Assembly: GCA_900316835.1 (NCBI GenBank) | Contig: ONEL01000001.1 | Coordinates: forward strand, 248,001 to 312,000 | DNA length: 64,000 bases | Direction of reading: 5' to 3' | DNA from: an uncultured Prevotellaceae bacterium | GTDB taxonomy: Bacteria > Bacteroidota > Bacteroidia > Bacteroidales > Muribaculaceae | Part shown: piece by piece, positions 44,865 through 52,731 of the stretch | Position numbering within the stretch: position 1 is the first letter of the stretch | Layout of the letters: each line of letters begins with the position of its first letter | Made by a program: the position numbers and the translations under genes | The notes under the pieces: generated by a model | The model's database searches: none | The model's input: only the letters and a program-made list of their open reading frames with translations | What the model was told of the DNA's origin: nothing

Positions 44865-46541
44865 ATGGATATTTTGAAATTCAAGAAGAAGAGTATACTT
44901 CAACAGTTGCGTTCTTCTTATCAGCCCAAACTGCCTGAGGCCTTGAAAGGTCCAGTTGTAGCTGTTAAGGGTGCCCCCACCCAGTCGGCAGGTAATCAGG
45001 AAGAAATAAAGGCATTATTCCCTAACACTTATGGTCTTCCTGAACTCACTTTCACTCGTGACACTAGCGCGAACGCAACCTTGCATAGCAATGAGGTTTT
45101 CAATGTGGGTGTTATCCTCTCAGGCGGTCAAGCTCCTGGTGGTCACAATGTTATTAGTGGTATTTTTGATGGAATCAAGGCCATCAACGAGAACAATCGT
45201 CTATATGGTTTCCTAATGGGTCCCGAGGGTCTTATTGAGCACAATTACATGGAGCTCACTAAAGATATTATTGATGACTACCGCAACTGCGGTGGATTTG
45301 ACATGATAGGATCGGGACGAACTAAACTAGAAAAACCTGAGCAGTTTGAGAAAGGTCTTGAAATTATCACCGAGCTTGGCATTCGTGCCGTGGTTATAAT
45401 TGGCGGTGATGATTCCAACACTAACGCTGCTGTTCTTGCCGAATATTACAAACAAAAGAATGTTCCTGTTCAAATCATAGGTTGCCCCAAGACTATTGAT
45501 GGTGACCTCAAGAATGAGAAAATTGAAATCTCATTTGGTTTCGACACCGCTACCAAACTTTATAGCGAGCTCATTGGTAATGTTGAGCGCGACTGCAATA
45601 GTGCCAAGAAATACTGGCACTTCATCAAGCTCATGGGACGCTCGGCTTCTCACATTGCACTGGAATGCGCTTTGCAAACTCAACCTAACTACTGTGTAAT
45701 AGGCGAAGAGGTAGCTGAGAAAGAAATGTATCTCGACGATGTCGTTAACGATATTGCTCGCGTGGTTGCCGCAAGAGCTGCCGATGGCAAGAATTATGGC
45801 ATCGTGCTTATTCCTGAGGGACTCATTGAGTTCATGCCTGCAATGAAACGACTTATTGACGAACTAAACGACATTCTCGCCGCAAATCCTAACTTCTCGA
45901 AACTGCACCTTGACGAGCAACGTGAGTTTGTAATCAATCACTTGAGTGATAAAAATCGTGCACGATTTGAATCACTGCCACCCACAGTTGCACGCCAACT
46001 CACTCTCGACCGTGACCCTCATGGCAATGTTCAGCTATCGCTCATTGAAACCGAGAAATTGCTTAGCGAGATGGTAGGTAAGAAACTGCAACAGATGAAA
46101 GAAGAAGGAAAATACAATGGCAAGTTCAAGCGATTGCACCACTTCTTTGGATATGAAGGCCGCTGTGCCGATCCATCAAACTTTGATGCCGACTATTGCT
46201 ATGCACTAGGTTTTAACGCAGCAATGCTCATCAACTCGGGCGCAACAGGCTACATGTCTTCAATTCGCCACCTCGCAAAGCCCGCGGCTGAGTGGGAAGC
46301 TGGAGGTATACCCATCACAATGATGATGAACATGGAGCATCGCAACGGAGAGCAAAAGCCTGTTATCAAGAAGGCGATGGTCGACCTTAACGGCAAGCCA
46401 TTCAAAGTGTTTGCTAACAGTCGTGAACTATGGGCAAAAGAAACCAGCTACATCTATCCTGGTCCAATTCAATACTTTGGAGCTGATGAGATGTGCGACC
46501 AAACCTCTTGTACACTTTACTACGAACAAGGCGGAGAATAA
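44865..46541 (+). CDS. pfp: Diphosphate-fructose-6-phosphate 1-phosphotransferase
   Basis: 558 residues, the long PPi-dependent phosphofructokinase type. Visible motifs are VILSGGQAPGGHNVISG (phosphoryl donor loop), IIGGDDSNTNAAVLAEYY (GGDD, where the second Asp favours PPi over ATP), and CPKTIDGDLKN (PKTIDGD active site). MGRSASHIALECAL follows. It interconverts fructose-6-P and fructose-1,6-bisphosphate reversibly, using PPi, saving ATP in anaerobic glycolysis. Monocistronic with its own promoter and a strong terminator. Confidence 0.95.
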   Translation: MDILKFKKKSILQQLRSSYQPKLPEALKGPVVAVKGAPTQSAGNQEEIKALFPNTYGLPELTFTRDTSANATLHSNEVFNVGVILSGGQAPGGHNVISGIFDGIKAINENNRLYGFLMGPEGLIEHNYMELTKDIIDDYRNCGGFDMIGSGRTKLEKPEQFEKGLEIITELGIRAVVIIGGDDSNTNAAVLAEYYKQKNVPVQIIGCPKTIDGDLKNEKIEISFGFDTATKLYSELIGNVERDCNSAKKYWHFIKLMGRSASHIALECALQTQPNYCVIGEEVAEKEMYLDDVVNDIARVVAARAADGKNYGIVLIPEGLIEFMPAMKRLIDELNDILAANPNFSKLHLDEQREFVINHLSDKNRARFESLPPTVARQLTLDRDPHGNVQLSLIETEKLLSEMVGKKLQQMKEEGKYNGKFKRLHHFFGYEGRCADPSNFDADYCYALGFNAAMLINSGATGYMSSIRHLAKPAAEWEAGGIPITMMMNMEHRNGEQKPVIKKAMVDLNGKPFKVFANSRELWAKETSYIYPGPIQYFGADEMCDQTSCTLYYEQGGE

Positions 46542-46543
46542 AG

Positions 46544-46593
46544 CTTTCACTAATGGTTGTATGTGATATCGAAAGAGATACAACCAGTGAAAG
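46544..46593 (+). terminator. Terminator after pfp
   Basis: CTTTCACT...GGTTGTAT pairs with ATACAACC...AGTGAAAG, a 16-bp stem with a 3-nt bulge, two bases after the pfp stop codon, followed by a T-rich stretch (TTTTAATCCTTTTTT). Confidence 0.8.
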
Positions 46594-46627
46594 TGTATCA
46601 TTTTAATCCTTTTTTACAGCTTGCTAA

Positions 46628-46654
46628 TCCCCATTGCCTTTGTGGCGGTGGGGA
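46628..46654. repeat. GC-rich hairpin in the pfp-pta intergenic region
   Basis: TCCCCATTGCC (46628-46638), loop TTTGT, GGCGGTGGGGA (46644-46654): an 11-bp stem with two G-U pairs in an otherwise AT-rich gap. It lies beyond the pfp terminator and before the pta promoter. Two short overlapping frames here (46557-46769, 46621-46806) are not credible genes. Role unknown; a second terminator is possible. Confidence 0.55.
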
Positions 46655-46743
46655 TGTTTGCTTTATATCATTACCGCTCTCCCCTCCCTATTATATTACC
46701 GATTGCATTTATAATATTTTATATAAAAAACTTTGGTTATATT

Positions 46744-46775
46744 TTTGTGATTATCGCATATTGGTTTAACTTTGC
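46744..46775 (+). promoter_or_regulatory. Putative pta-ackA promoter
   Basis: TTTG (46744-46747), 19 nt, TAACTTTGC (46767-46775): both boxes match the Bacteroidetes consensus at ideal spacing, 38 nt upstream of pta. Confidence 0.7.
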
Positions 46776-46813
46776 AACAGTTTTAGAAAACTACTTGAAA
46801 ACTTAAATTAATA

Positions 46814-47833
46814 ATGGAACAACTGTTTATCGACCTAGAGAAAAAAGCCGTTGCATGTCCACAACGCTTAGTATTACCCGAGAGTTTTGAACCACGCACC
46901 CTTGAAGCAGCCGACAAAGTTATTGCCAACAAAGCTGCGCAAGTAATTCTCATTGGCGCAAAAGAAGAGATTGTTGCTAAAGCACAAGAACTGGGCTTGA
47001 ACAACATTGCTCAGGCTACATTTGTAAACCCAGCCGATTCGCAAGCTATTGAGAAATATGCTGTCCTGCTGCAAGAGTTGCGCAAAAAGAAAGGCATGAC
47101 TATTGAGGAAGCTCGTGTCAAAGCTACCGACCCATTGTTCCTGGGATGCCTCATGATAAAGAATGGTGATGCCGACGCGCAAGTGGCTGGTGCCGAAAAC
47201 ACCACCGGTAATGTGTTGCGTGCCGCTTTCCAGGTGCTAAAAACAGCTCCCGGCGTGAGTGCGGTATCTGGAGCTTTTATCATGCTCTTGCCCGAGGGTA
47301 GCCCCTATGGTGAGAATGGCACAATGGTGTTTGCCGACTGCGCCGTTATTCCCGACCCCGATGCCAACCAGCTTGCTCAAACGGCAGTCCTCACCGAGAA
47401 GACAGCCCGCGACATTGCAGGTATTGACCCCAAGGTGGCAATGCTTAGCTTCTCGACCAAGGGTAGTGCCAGCCATGAGAAGGTTGACAAAGTGGTAGAA
47501 GCTCTCAAGTTAGCTCGCGAGATGAATCCTAACATGAAAATTGACGGTGAGCTACAGGCCGATGCCGCAATAGTTCCCAGCGTAGGCGCATCAAAGGCCC
47601 CTGGCAGTGAGATTGCCGGCAAAGCTAATGTTCTAGTATTTCCTAATCTGGAAGTTGGCAATATCGCTTACAAGCTCGTTCAACGCCTAGCGGGAGCAAC
47701 CGCTGTGGGTCCTGTGCTTCAAGGTTTAGGAGCTCCTGTTAATGATCTCTCGCGTGGTTGCTCTCCCGACGATGTGTACAAGACAATACTTCTCACATGC
47801 AATCAAGCAATTAGTAAGAAACATAATGTATAA
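46814..47833 (+). CDS. pta: Phosphate acetyltransferase
   Basis: 339 residues, the short single-domain Pta. Conserved PTA/PTB motifs include LVLPESFEPRTLEAADKV, DAQVAGAENTTGNVLRAA, and NVLVFPNLEVGNIAYKLVQRLAGATAVGPVLQG near the C-terminus, with GLGAPVNDLSRGCS at the end. It converts acetyl-CoA and phosphate to acetyl phosphate. It is followed 21 bp later by ackA, so the pair makes ATP and acetate, the main fermentation branch. Confidence 0.96.
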   Translation: MEQLFIDLEKKAVACPQRLVLPESFEPRTLEAADKVIANKAAQVILIGAKEEIVAKAQELGLNNIAQATFVNPADSQAIEKYAVLLQELRKKKGMTIEEARVKATDPLFLGCLMIKNGDADAQVAGAENTTGNVLRAAFQVLKTAPGVSAVSGAFIMLLPEGSPYGENGTMVFADCAVIPDPDANQLAQTAVLTEKTARDIAGIDPKVAMLSFSTKGSASHEKVDKVVEALKLAREMNPNMKIDGELQADAAIVPSVGASKAPGSEIAGKANVLVFPNLEVGNIAYKLVQRLAGATAVGPVLQGLGAPVNDLSRGCSPDDVYKTILLTCNQAISKKHNV

Positions 47834-47854
47834 ACTATAAACGACTAACTAATC

Positions 47855-49063
47855 ATGAACATTCTAGTGCTCAACTGCGGCAGTAGCTCTGCCAAGTACA
47901 AACTCATTGAAGTTAAAAGCAACACTATCCTTGCCGAAGGCGGTGTGGAGAAAATCGGTCTGCCCGATGGATTCATTAAGCTCAAGCTTGCTGATGGCAA
48001 AAAGAATATTGACCTTGGACAAATTAATCATGATGGTGCAATAAAAGCAATTCTCGATGTGCTCACTAACCCTGAATTCGGTTGCATCAAGAGCCTTGAC
48101 GAAATAGATGCTGTGGGTCACCGTGTTGTACATGGTGGAGAGAAGTTCAACAAGAGCATGCTCATTACCCAAGAGGTTAAGGACATGATTAAAGAGTGCT
48201 ATAGTATTGCTCCACTTCACAACCCAGTGAACATGGCAGGCATTGACGCTATCACTAAAGTTTTACCCAATGTTCCACAAGTGGCAGTTTTCGATACCGC
48301 ATTCCACCAAACCATGCCCAAGCATGCTTACCTGTATCCGCTGCCCATGAAGTACTATGAGCAAGATCATGTGCGCCGCTACGGCTTTCACGGCACCAGC
48401 CACCGCTTTGTGTCACGTCGCGTGTGCGAAATGCTTGACACCGACTGGCGTGATAAGAAAATAATTTGCTGTCACATTGGCAACGGCGCCAGCATTACCG
48501 CCATCCGCAATGGCGAGAGCATTGACACATCAATGGGACTCACCCCTACCGAGGGTCTCATGATGGGTACACGCAGTGGTGATGTTGACCCTGGTGCACT
48601 CATTTTCCTCATGGAAAAATACAACCTCACCTCAAAGGACTTGATGAGAATTGTAAACAAAGAAAGTGGTGTGCTAGGCATCAGTGGCATCTCTAGCGAT
48701 ATGCGAGAGATTTGCGACGAGATTGACAAGGGCAACCCCATCGCACAACTTGCTATGGACATGTATGAACTGCGCATTCTCAAATATATAGGAGCCTATG
48801 TAGCTGAATTAAATGGTGTTGACATCATTGCCTTCACTGGTGGTGTGGGTGAGAACCAAACTCCCACCCGTCGCAACATCTGCCGCAACCTTGAGTATCT
48901 GGGCGTGAAGATAGACGAGGAGCTCAATGACAAGCTGTGGCGTGGCAAAGAGGGCGAAATCAGCACTCCCGAGAGCAAAGTGCGCGTGGTTGTAGTCATG
49001 ACCGACGAGGAATACATGATTGCCCGCGACACCGAGGCCATTGTTGAGGGGCGTGAGCCATAA
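47855..49063 (+). CDS. ackA: Acetate kinase
   Basis: 402 residues, standard length. Motifs: NILVLNCGSSSAKYKL at the N-terminus (phosphate 1), VGHRVVHGGEKF, VAVFDTAFHQTMP, YGFHGTSHRFVS (catalytic region), HIGNGASITAIRNG (phosphate 2) and AFTGGVGENQ. It makes ATP and acetate from acetyl phosphate, with pta. Acetate from this reaction, or from citrate lyase encoded next to it, can feed CitC for reacetylation of citrate lyase (context inference). Confidence 0.97.
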   Translation: MNILVLNCGSSSAKYKLIEVKSNTILAEGGVEKIGLPDGFIKLKLADGKKNIDLGQINHDGAIKAILDVLTNPEFGCIKSLDEIDAVGHRVVHGGEKFNKSMLITQEVKDMIKECYSIAPLHNPVNMAGIDAITKVLPNVPQVAVFDTAFHQTMPKHAYLYPLPMKYYEQDHVRRYGFHGTSHRFVSRRVCEMLDTDWRDKKIICCHIGNGASITAIRNGESIDTSMGLTPTEGLMMGTRSGDVDPGALIFLMEKYNLTSKDLMRIVNKESGVLGISGISSDMREICDEIDKGNPIAQLAMDMYELRILKYIGAYVAELNGVDIIAFTGGVGENQTPTRRNICRNLEYLGVKIDEELNDKLWRGKEGEISTPESKVRVVVVMTDEEYMIARDTEAIVEGREP

Positions 49064-49092
49064 TCTCTCAGCTAGCGCTATTTTCACTATAC

Positions 49093-49141
49093 ATGGGCAG
49101 TATCCATTTTTTCAGTCACACACTAAATGGATATTGCCCAT
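49093..49141 (+). terminator. Long hairpin after ackA
   Basis: ATGGGCAGTATCCATTT (49093-49109) pairs with AAATGGATATTGCCCAT (49125-49141), 17 bp with one G-U pair, 30 nt after the ackA stop. No U tract follows, so it may instead protect the mRNA 3' end. Confidence 0.65.
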
Positions 49142-49325
49142 GAACGTTTTAGTACTTAACTTTTTAGAGCACAACCATTCCACAAATTAAGCAAAAGCGC
49201 ACTTATTTCGATAAAGTTAAACTTTTTCAACGAAATGTGTAAAAAGTTGATTTTTCTGAGGTAAAAAATCAATCGTGAATTACTCTTAAATAAATGTTTT
49301 TCAGATGTTTTTTCCTCTTAAATTC

Positions 49326-49357
49326 TTTGTCAGTTTCAAAAATATGCCTACTTTTGC
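49326..49357 (+). promoter_or_regulatory. Promoter of the citrate lyase operon
   Basis: TTTG (49326-49329), 19 nt, TACTTTTGC (49349-49357): an excellent Bacteroidetes promoter. The citD start is 77 nt further, leaving a leader of about 70 nt. The remainder of the 370-bp gap from ackA holds the ackA hairpin and no gene; I see no clear two-component or CRP-like operator. Confidence 0.7.
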
Positions 49358-49434
49358 TTGCTATTAAACTTGTAATTAACTACAACAAAATTAATATTAT
49401 TTATTAAACAACATTTAAACCAAAAACGAACCTG

Positions 49435-49713
49435 ATGGAACTAAAAAATGCAATGGCCGGCACACTAGAGTCGGGCGACATTCTTATCCAAATTGCGCCA
49501 TCTGACGTTGACGGACTACACATTGAGCTCGACAGCACGGTAGCCTATCAATTTGGCGAGCAAATCAAGAACGTGATCATTAACACACTGAAAGAACTGG
49601 GCATTAACAATGCCAATGTAAAAGCCACCGACAAGGGTGCTCTCGACTGCACAATCAAGGCACGCGTTACCGCTGCTGCTGTGCGCTCGACAGGCGTTGA
49701 CGTATGGGCTTAA
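49435..49713 (+). CDS. citD: Citrate lyase acyl carrier protein (gamma subunit)
   Basis: 92 residues, the expected size. MAGTLESGDILIQ contains Ser13 in the position that carries the phosphoribosyl-dephospho-CoA group, and the C-terminal VKATDKGALDCTIKARVTAA matches CitD. The acetylated arm swings between the CitF and CitE active sites. First gene of the operon, after a strong promoter; citE follows 46 bp later. Confidence 0.95.
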   Translation: MELKNAMAGTLESGDILIQIAPSDVDGLHIELDSTVAYQFGEQIKNVIINTLKELGINNANVKATDKGALDCTIKARVTAAAVRSTGVDVWA

Positions 49714-49759
49714 ATGAACAACAACTTTCAGTAATTATCTTTTAAAACAACAAGAAACT

Positions 49760-50650
49760 ATGCAAAGATTAAGAAGAACAATGATGTTCGTTCCAGGTAA
49801 CAACCCTGGAATGATGGCTGATGCATATATCTATGGTCCCGATTCTATCATGCTCGACCTTGAAGACAGCGTGACAATGGCCGAAAAAGACACGGCGCGT
49901 CTGCTCGTGCACAATGCACTAAAAACCATTGACTATGGCGACACTGAGATGGTTGTTCGTATCAACCCATTGAACACCCCTTATGGCAAGAAAGACATTG
50001 AAGCCGTGGTTAAAGCCGGTGTTCATGTAATTCGCATGCCCAAGACCGAGACTGCCGAGGAGGTAATTGAGGTAGAGCGTGAAATTGAAAAAGTTGAGAA
50101 AGAAATTGGTTGCCTTGGTCGCACTCAAATCATGGCAGCTATTGAGAGCGCCCTGGGTGTTGTTAATGCTTATGCCATCGCTACCGCTTCTAAGCGCATG
50201 ATGGGTATTGCACTCGGTGCCGAAGACTATAGCGCAAACCTCAAGACTCAGCGCACTCCCGAAGGTAGCGAGCTCCTTCTCGCACGTGAAACAATCGTTG
50301 TTGCGGCTCGTGCTGCTGGTATTGATGCCCTCGACACTGTTTACTCTAACCTCAACGACATGGAAACATTCCGCAAAGAGGTTGAAACAATCAAGAAACT
50401 TGGTTTTGATGGCAAGTCTATCATCAATCCACGCCAAATTGAGGTTGTTAACGAAGTATTTGCTCCTAAAGAGAAAGAAATCCAGAAGTCACTCACCATT
50501 CTGGCTGCCATCAAGGAAGCCGAGAAGAAAGGTTCGGGCGTTATTGCTGTTAATGGCAAGATGGTTGACCGCCCAGTGGTTATCAGAGCACAACGTACAA
50601 TCGACCTGGCTATCGCTTCAGGCATTTTAACAAAGGAGGACATACAATGA
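49760..50650 (+). CDS. citE: Citrate lyase beta subunit (citryl-ACP lyase)
   Basis: 296 residues, a HpcH/HpaI-fold CitE. RRTMMFVPGNNPGMM, DSIMLDLEDSV (metal-binding Asp/Glu), VVRINPLNTPYGKKD, ESALGVVNAYAIA and GAEDYSANLKTQRT match the family, and INPRQIEVVNEVFAP completes the fold. It splits citryl-ACP into acetyl-ACP and oxaloacetate, needing Mg2+. The stop overlaps the citF start by 4 nt (ATGA). Confidence 0.96.
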   Translation: MQRLRRTMMFVPGNNPGMMADAYIYGPDSIMLDLEDSVTMAEKDTARLLVHNALKTIDYGDTEMVVRINPLNTPYGKKDIEAVVKAGVHVIRMPKTETAEEVIEVEREIEKVEKEIGCLGRTQIMAAIESALGVVNAYAIATASKRMMGIALGAEDYSANLKTQRTPEGSELLLARETIVVAARAAGIDALDTVYSNLNDMETFRKEVETIKKLGFDGKSIINPRQIEVVNEVFAPKEKEIQKSLTILAAIKEAEKKGSGVIAVNGKMVDRPVVIRAQRTIDLAIASGILTKEDIQ

Positions 50651-52182
50651 ACAGCATAAAAGATAGAGCAGACTTAATCGCAGCTGCAGCAAAGAAAATG
50701 GGTAAAGAGGTGTTCAGTAACGGCTTCGTTAAGGATAGCACCCCACGTTTTGAGCTTCAAAAACAAGCAGGTAAAGTTGTCACACTTGAGGAGGCTATCA
50801 AGAAGAGCGGTCTCAAGGACGGCATGACCATTTCATTCCACCACCACTTCCGTGGCGGCGATAAGGTTATTAACATGGTAGTTGCCAAGCTTGCTGAGAT
50901 GGGTTTCAAGAATCTTCACTTAGCATCTTCAAGCCTTATTGACGTTCATGAGCCACTCATTGAGCACATCAAGAATGGAGTTATCACAAAGATTTCCACA
51001 TCGGGATTGCGTGGTGCCCTCGCTACCGAGATTTCTCATGGTCTCATGGACGAGCCTGTAGTGTTCCGTTCTCACGGTTCACGTGGCTATGCCATAAAGA
51101 GTGGTGAGCTTCACATCGACGTTGCCTTCCTGGGAGCTTCGTCTTGCGACCCACTAGGAAATGCGGCAGGTTATTCAACTAGCGAGAATGCAAAGAGCAT
51201 TTGCGGTTCGCTGGGATACGCACTACCTGATGCAAAATATGCCGACCACACAATTATCCTCACCGATGACTTGGTTGACTATCCTAACCAGCACAATGCA
51301 ATCAGTGAGGCTGATGTAGACTACGTAGTTGTTGTTGACTCAGTTGGCGACTCAAGCAAGATTTCATCGGGTGCCATCCGCGACACTAAAAATCCACGCG
51401 ACATCCTTCTTGCTAAGCAAGCTGCTAAGGTCGTTATGAACAGTGGTTATTTCGAGAATGGTTTCTCATTGCAAACCGGTTCGGGCGGTGCCTCACTAGC
51501 CGTAACAAAATATCTGCGTCAAGGCATGATTGACAAGGGTATCAAGGCAAGCTTCGCACTGGGTGGTATCACTAGCCACATGGTTAAGCTGCACCAAGAA
51601 GGTCTCATCGACCGCCTGATTGATGTTCAGTCGTTTGACAAGGTTGCTGCCGAGTCATTAATGAATGATCCAAAACACAAAGGTGTTTCGGCCAACGAAT
51701 ATGCCGCAATGCTTGAACCAGGATCGGCAACTCACTATCTTGATGTTGTTATTCTGTCGGCTCTTGAGGTTGACGTTAACTTCAACGTTAATGTGCTTGT
51801 GGGTAGCGACGGTATCATTCGTGGTGCCATTGGCGGTCACCCCGACACTGCTGCCGACTCAGCACTCTCAATCATCGTATGCCCATTGTTGCGTGGTCGC
51901 ATTCCTTGCGTTGTTGACGAGGTAACCACTCTCATCACTCCTGGATCGACCGTCGACGTTGTTGTCACCGAGTTTGGTGTAGCAGTCAACCCACGTCGTC
52001 CTGAGCTCAAGGCTCGTCTTGAGGCCGCTGGTATCAAGATTGTTGAGATTACTGAGCTACGCGACCGTGCTAAGAGCATTATCGGCAATGCTGCTCCCCT
52101 GCCCTTTGGCGACAAGGTTGTGGGCGTAGTTATGGCACGCGATGGTTCGGTAATGGATGTTATCAAGAACATCGCTGATTAA
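50647..52182 (+). CDS. citF: Citrate lyase alpha subunit (citrate:acetyl-ACP transferase)
   Basis: 511 residues, matching CitF length. A CoA-transferase-type fold with KDGMTISFHHHFRGGDKVINMV, IKNGVITKISTSGLRGALA, FRSHGSRGYAIKSGELHIDVAFLGASSCDP, and the C-terminal GRIPCVVDEVTTLITPGSTVDVVVTE. It exchanges acetyl for citrate on the CitD prosthetic arm. Together with CitD and CitE it forms the complete lyase. Confidence 0.96.
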   Translation: MNSIKDRADLIAAAAKKMGKEVFSNGFVKDSTPRFELQKQAGKVVTLEEAIKKSGLKDGMTISFHHHFRGGDKVINMVVAKLAEMGFKNLHLASSSLIDVHEPLIEHIKNGVITKISTSGLRGALATEISHGLMDEPVVFRSHGSRGYAIKSGELHIDVAFLGASSCDPLGNAAGYSTSENAKSICGSLGYALPDAKYADHTIILTDDLVDYPNQHNAISEADVDYVVVVDSVGDSSKISSGAIRDTKNPRDILLAKQAAKVVMNSGYFENGFSLQTGSGGASLAVTKYLRQGMIDKGIKASFALGGITSHMVKLHQEGLIDRLIDVQSFDKVAAESLMNDPKHKGVSANEYAAMLEPGSATHYLDVVILSALEVDVNFNVNVLVGSDGIIRGAIGGHPDTAADSALSIIVCPLLRGRIPCVVDEVTTLITPGSTVDVVVTEFGVAVNPRRPELKARLEAAGIKIVEITELRDRAKSIIGNAAPLPFGDKVVGVVMARDGSVMDVIKNIAD

Positions 52183-52221
52183 CGCACTTTTTGCTCAATA
52201 GCATAAACTATAGAACAACTA

Positions 52222-52731
52222 ATGGAGATTACGCTTGACTTATTGCTGGCAAGCCGTGACCGCAGAGTTGCAATGCAACAAAAGTTGAGGGAAACTTACC
52301 CCAACCTTACTCTTGTGTGTCTGACGGTGATTATGCCAGGAAATGTTAAGCGTAATCTTTCCTCTTTAATAACTGCTAATGCCGCAACCACTAGCTTGAT
52401 AAATCGTTTCGATGGAAAAATCACTGATATTAAGATTAATGATTTACCCACAGGCTATGAACTCTACATGGTAACTAGCCTTTCCCGGAATGATGCTAAA
52501 GCCCTCGCGTGCGACATTGAGGACACACATCCCCTAGGGCGCTTGTTTGATATAGATGTCTTTGATGCCAATGGCATTCCCATCAAGCGCGAGAGTGTGG
52601 GATATGCTCCACGCAAGTGCTTGCTATGCGACAACGAGTCGCGCTATTGCATGCGCAATCGCAGTCACACACCACAGCAGCTCATGGAAAAAATAAACTC
52701 AATGATTGAAGCCTATGTTCAACAACTATGA
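52222..52731 (+). CDS. citX: Holo-citrate lyase synthase CitX
   Basis: 169 residues. MEITLDLLLASRDRRVAMQQKLRE, then SLSRNDAKALACDIEDTHPLGRLFDIDVF with the GRLFDIDV metal-binding motif of CitX nucleotidyltransferases, and a Cys-containing APRKCLLCDNESRYCMRNR end. It transfers the 2'-(5''-triphosphoribosyl)-3'-dephospho-CoA precursor to the CitD serine. It follows citF by 39 bp and overlaps the CitC-CitG fusion gene by 17 nt. Confidence 0.93.
   Translation: MEITLDLLLASRDRRVAMQQKLRETYPNLTLVCLTVIMPGNVKRNLSSLITANAATTSLINRFDGKITDIKINDLPTGYELYMVTSLSRNDAKALACDIEDTHPLGRLFDIDVFDANGIPIKRESVGYAPRKCLLCDNESRYCMRNRSHTPQQLMEKINSMIEAYVQQL

Noticed and set aside
46557..46806. Two short plus-strand frames between pfp and pta
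   Set aside because: They run over the terminator, GC hairpin and promoter; composition is that of intergenic DNA.
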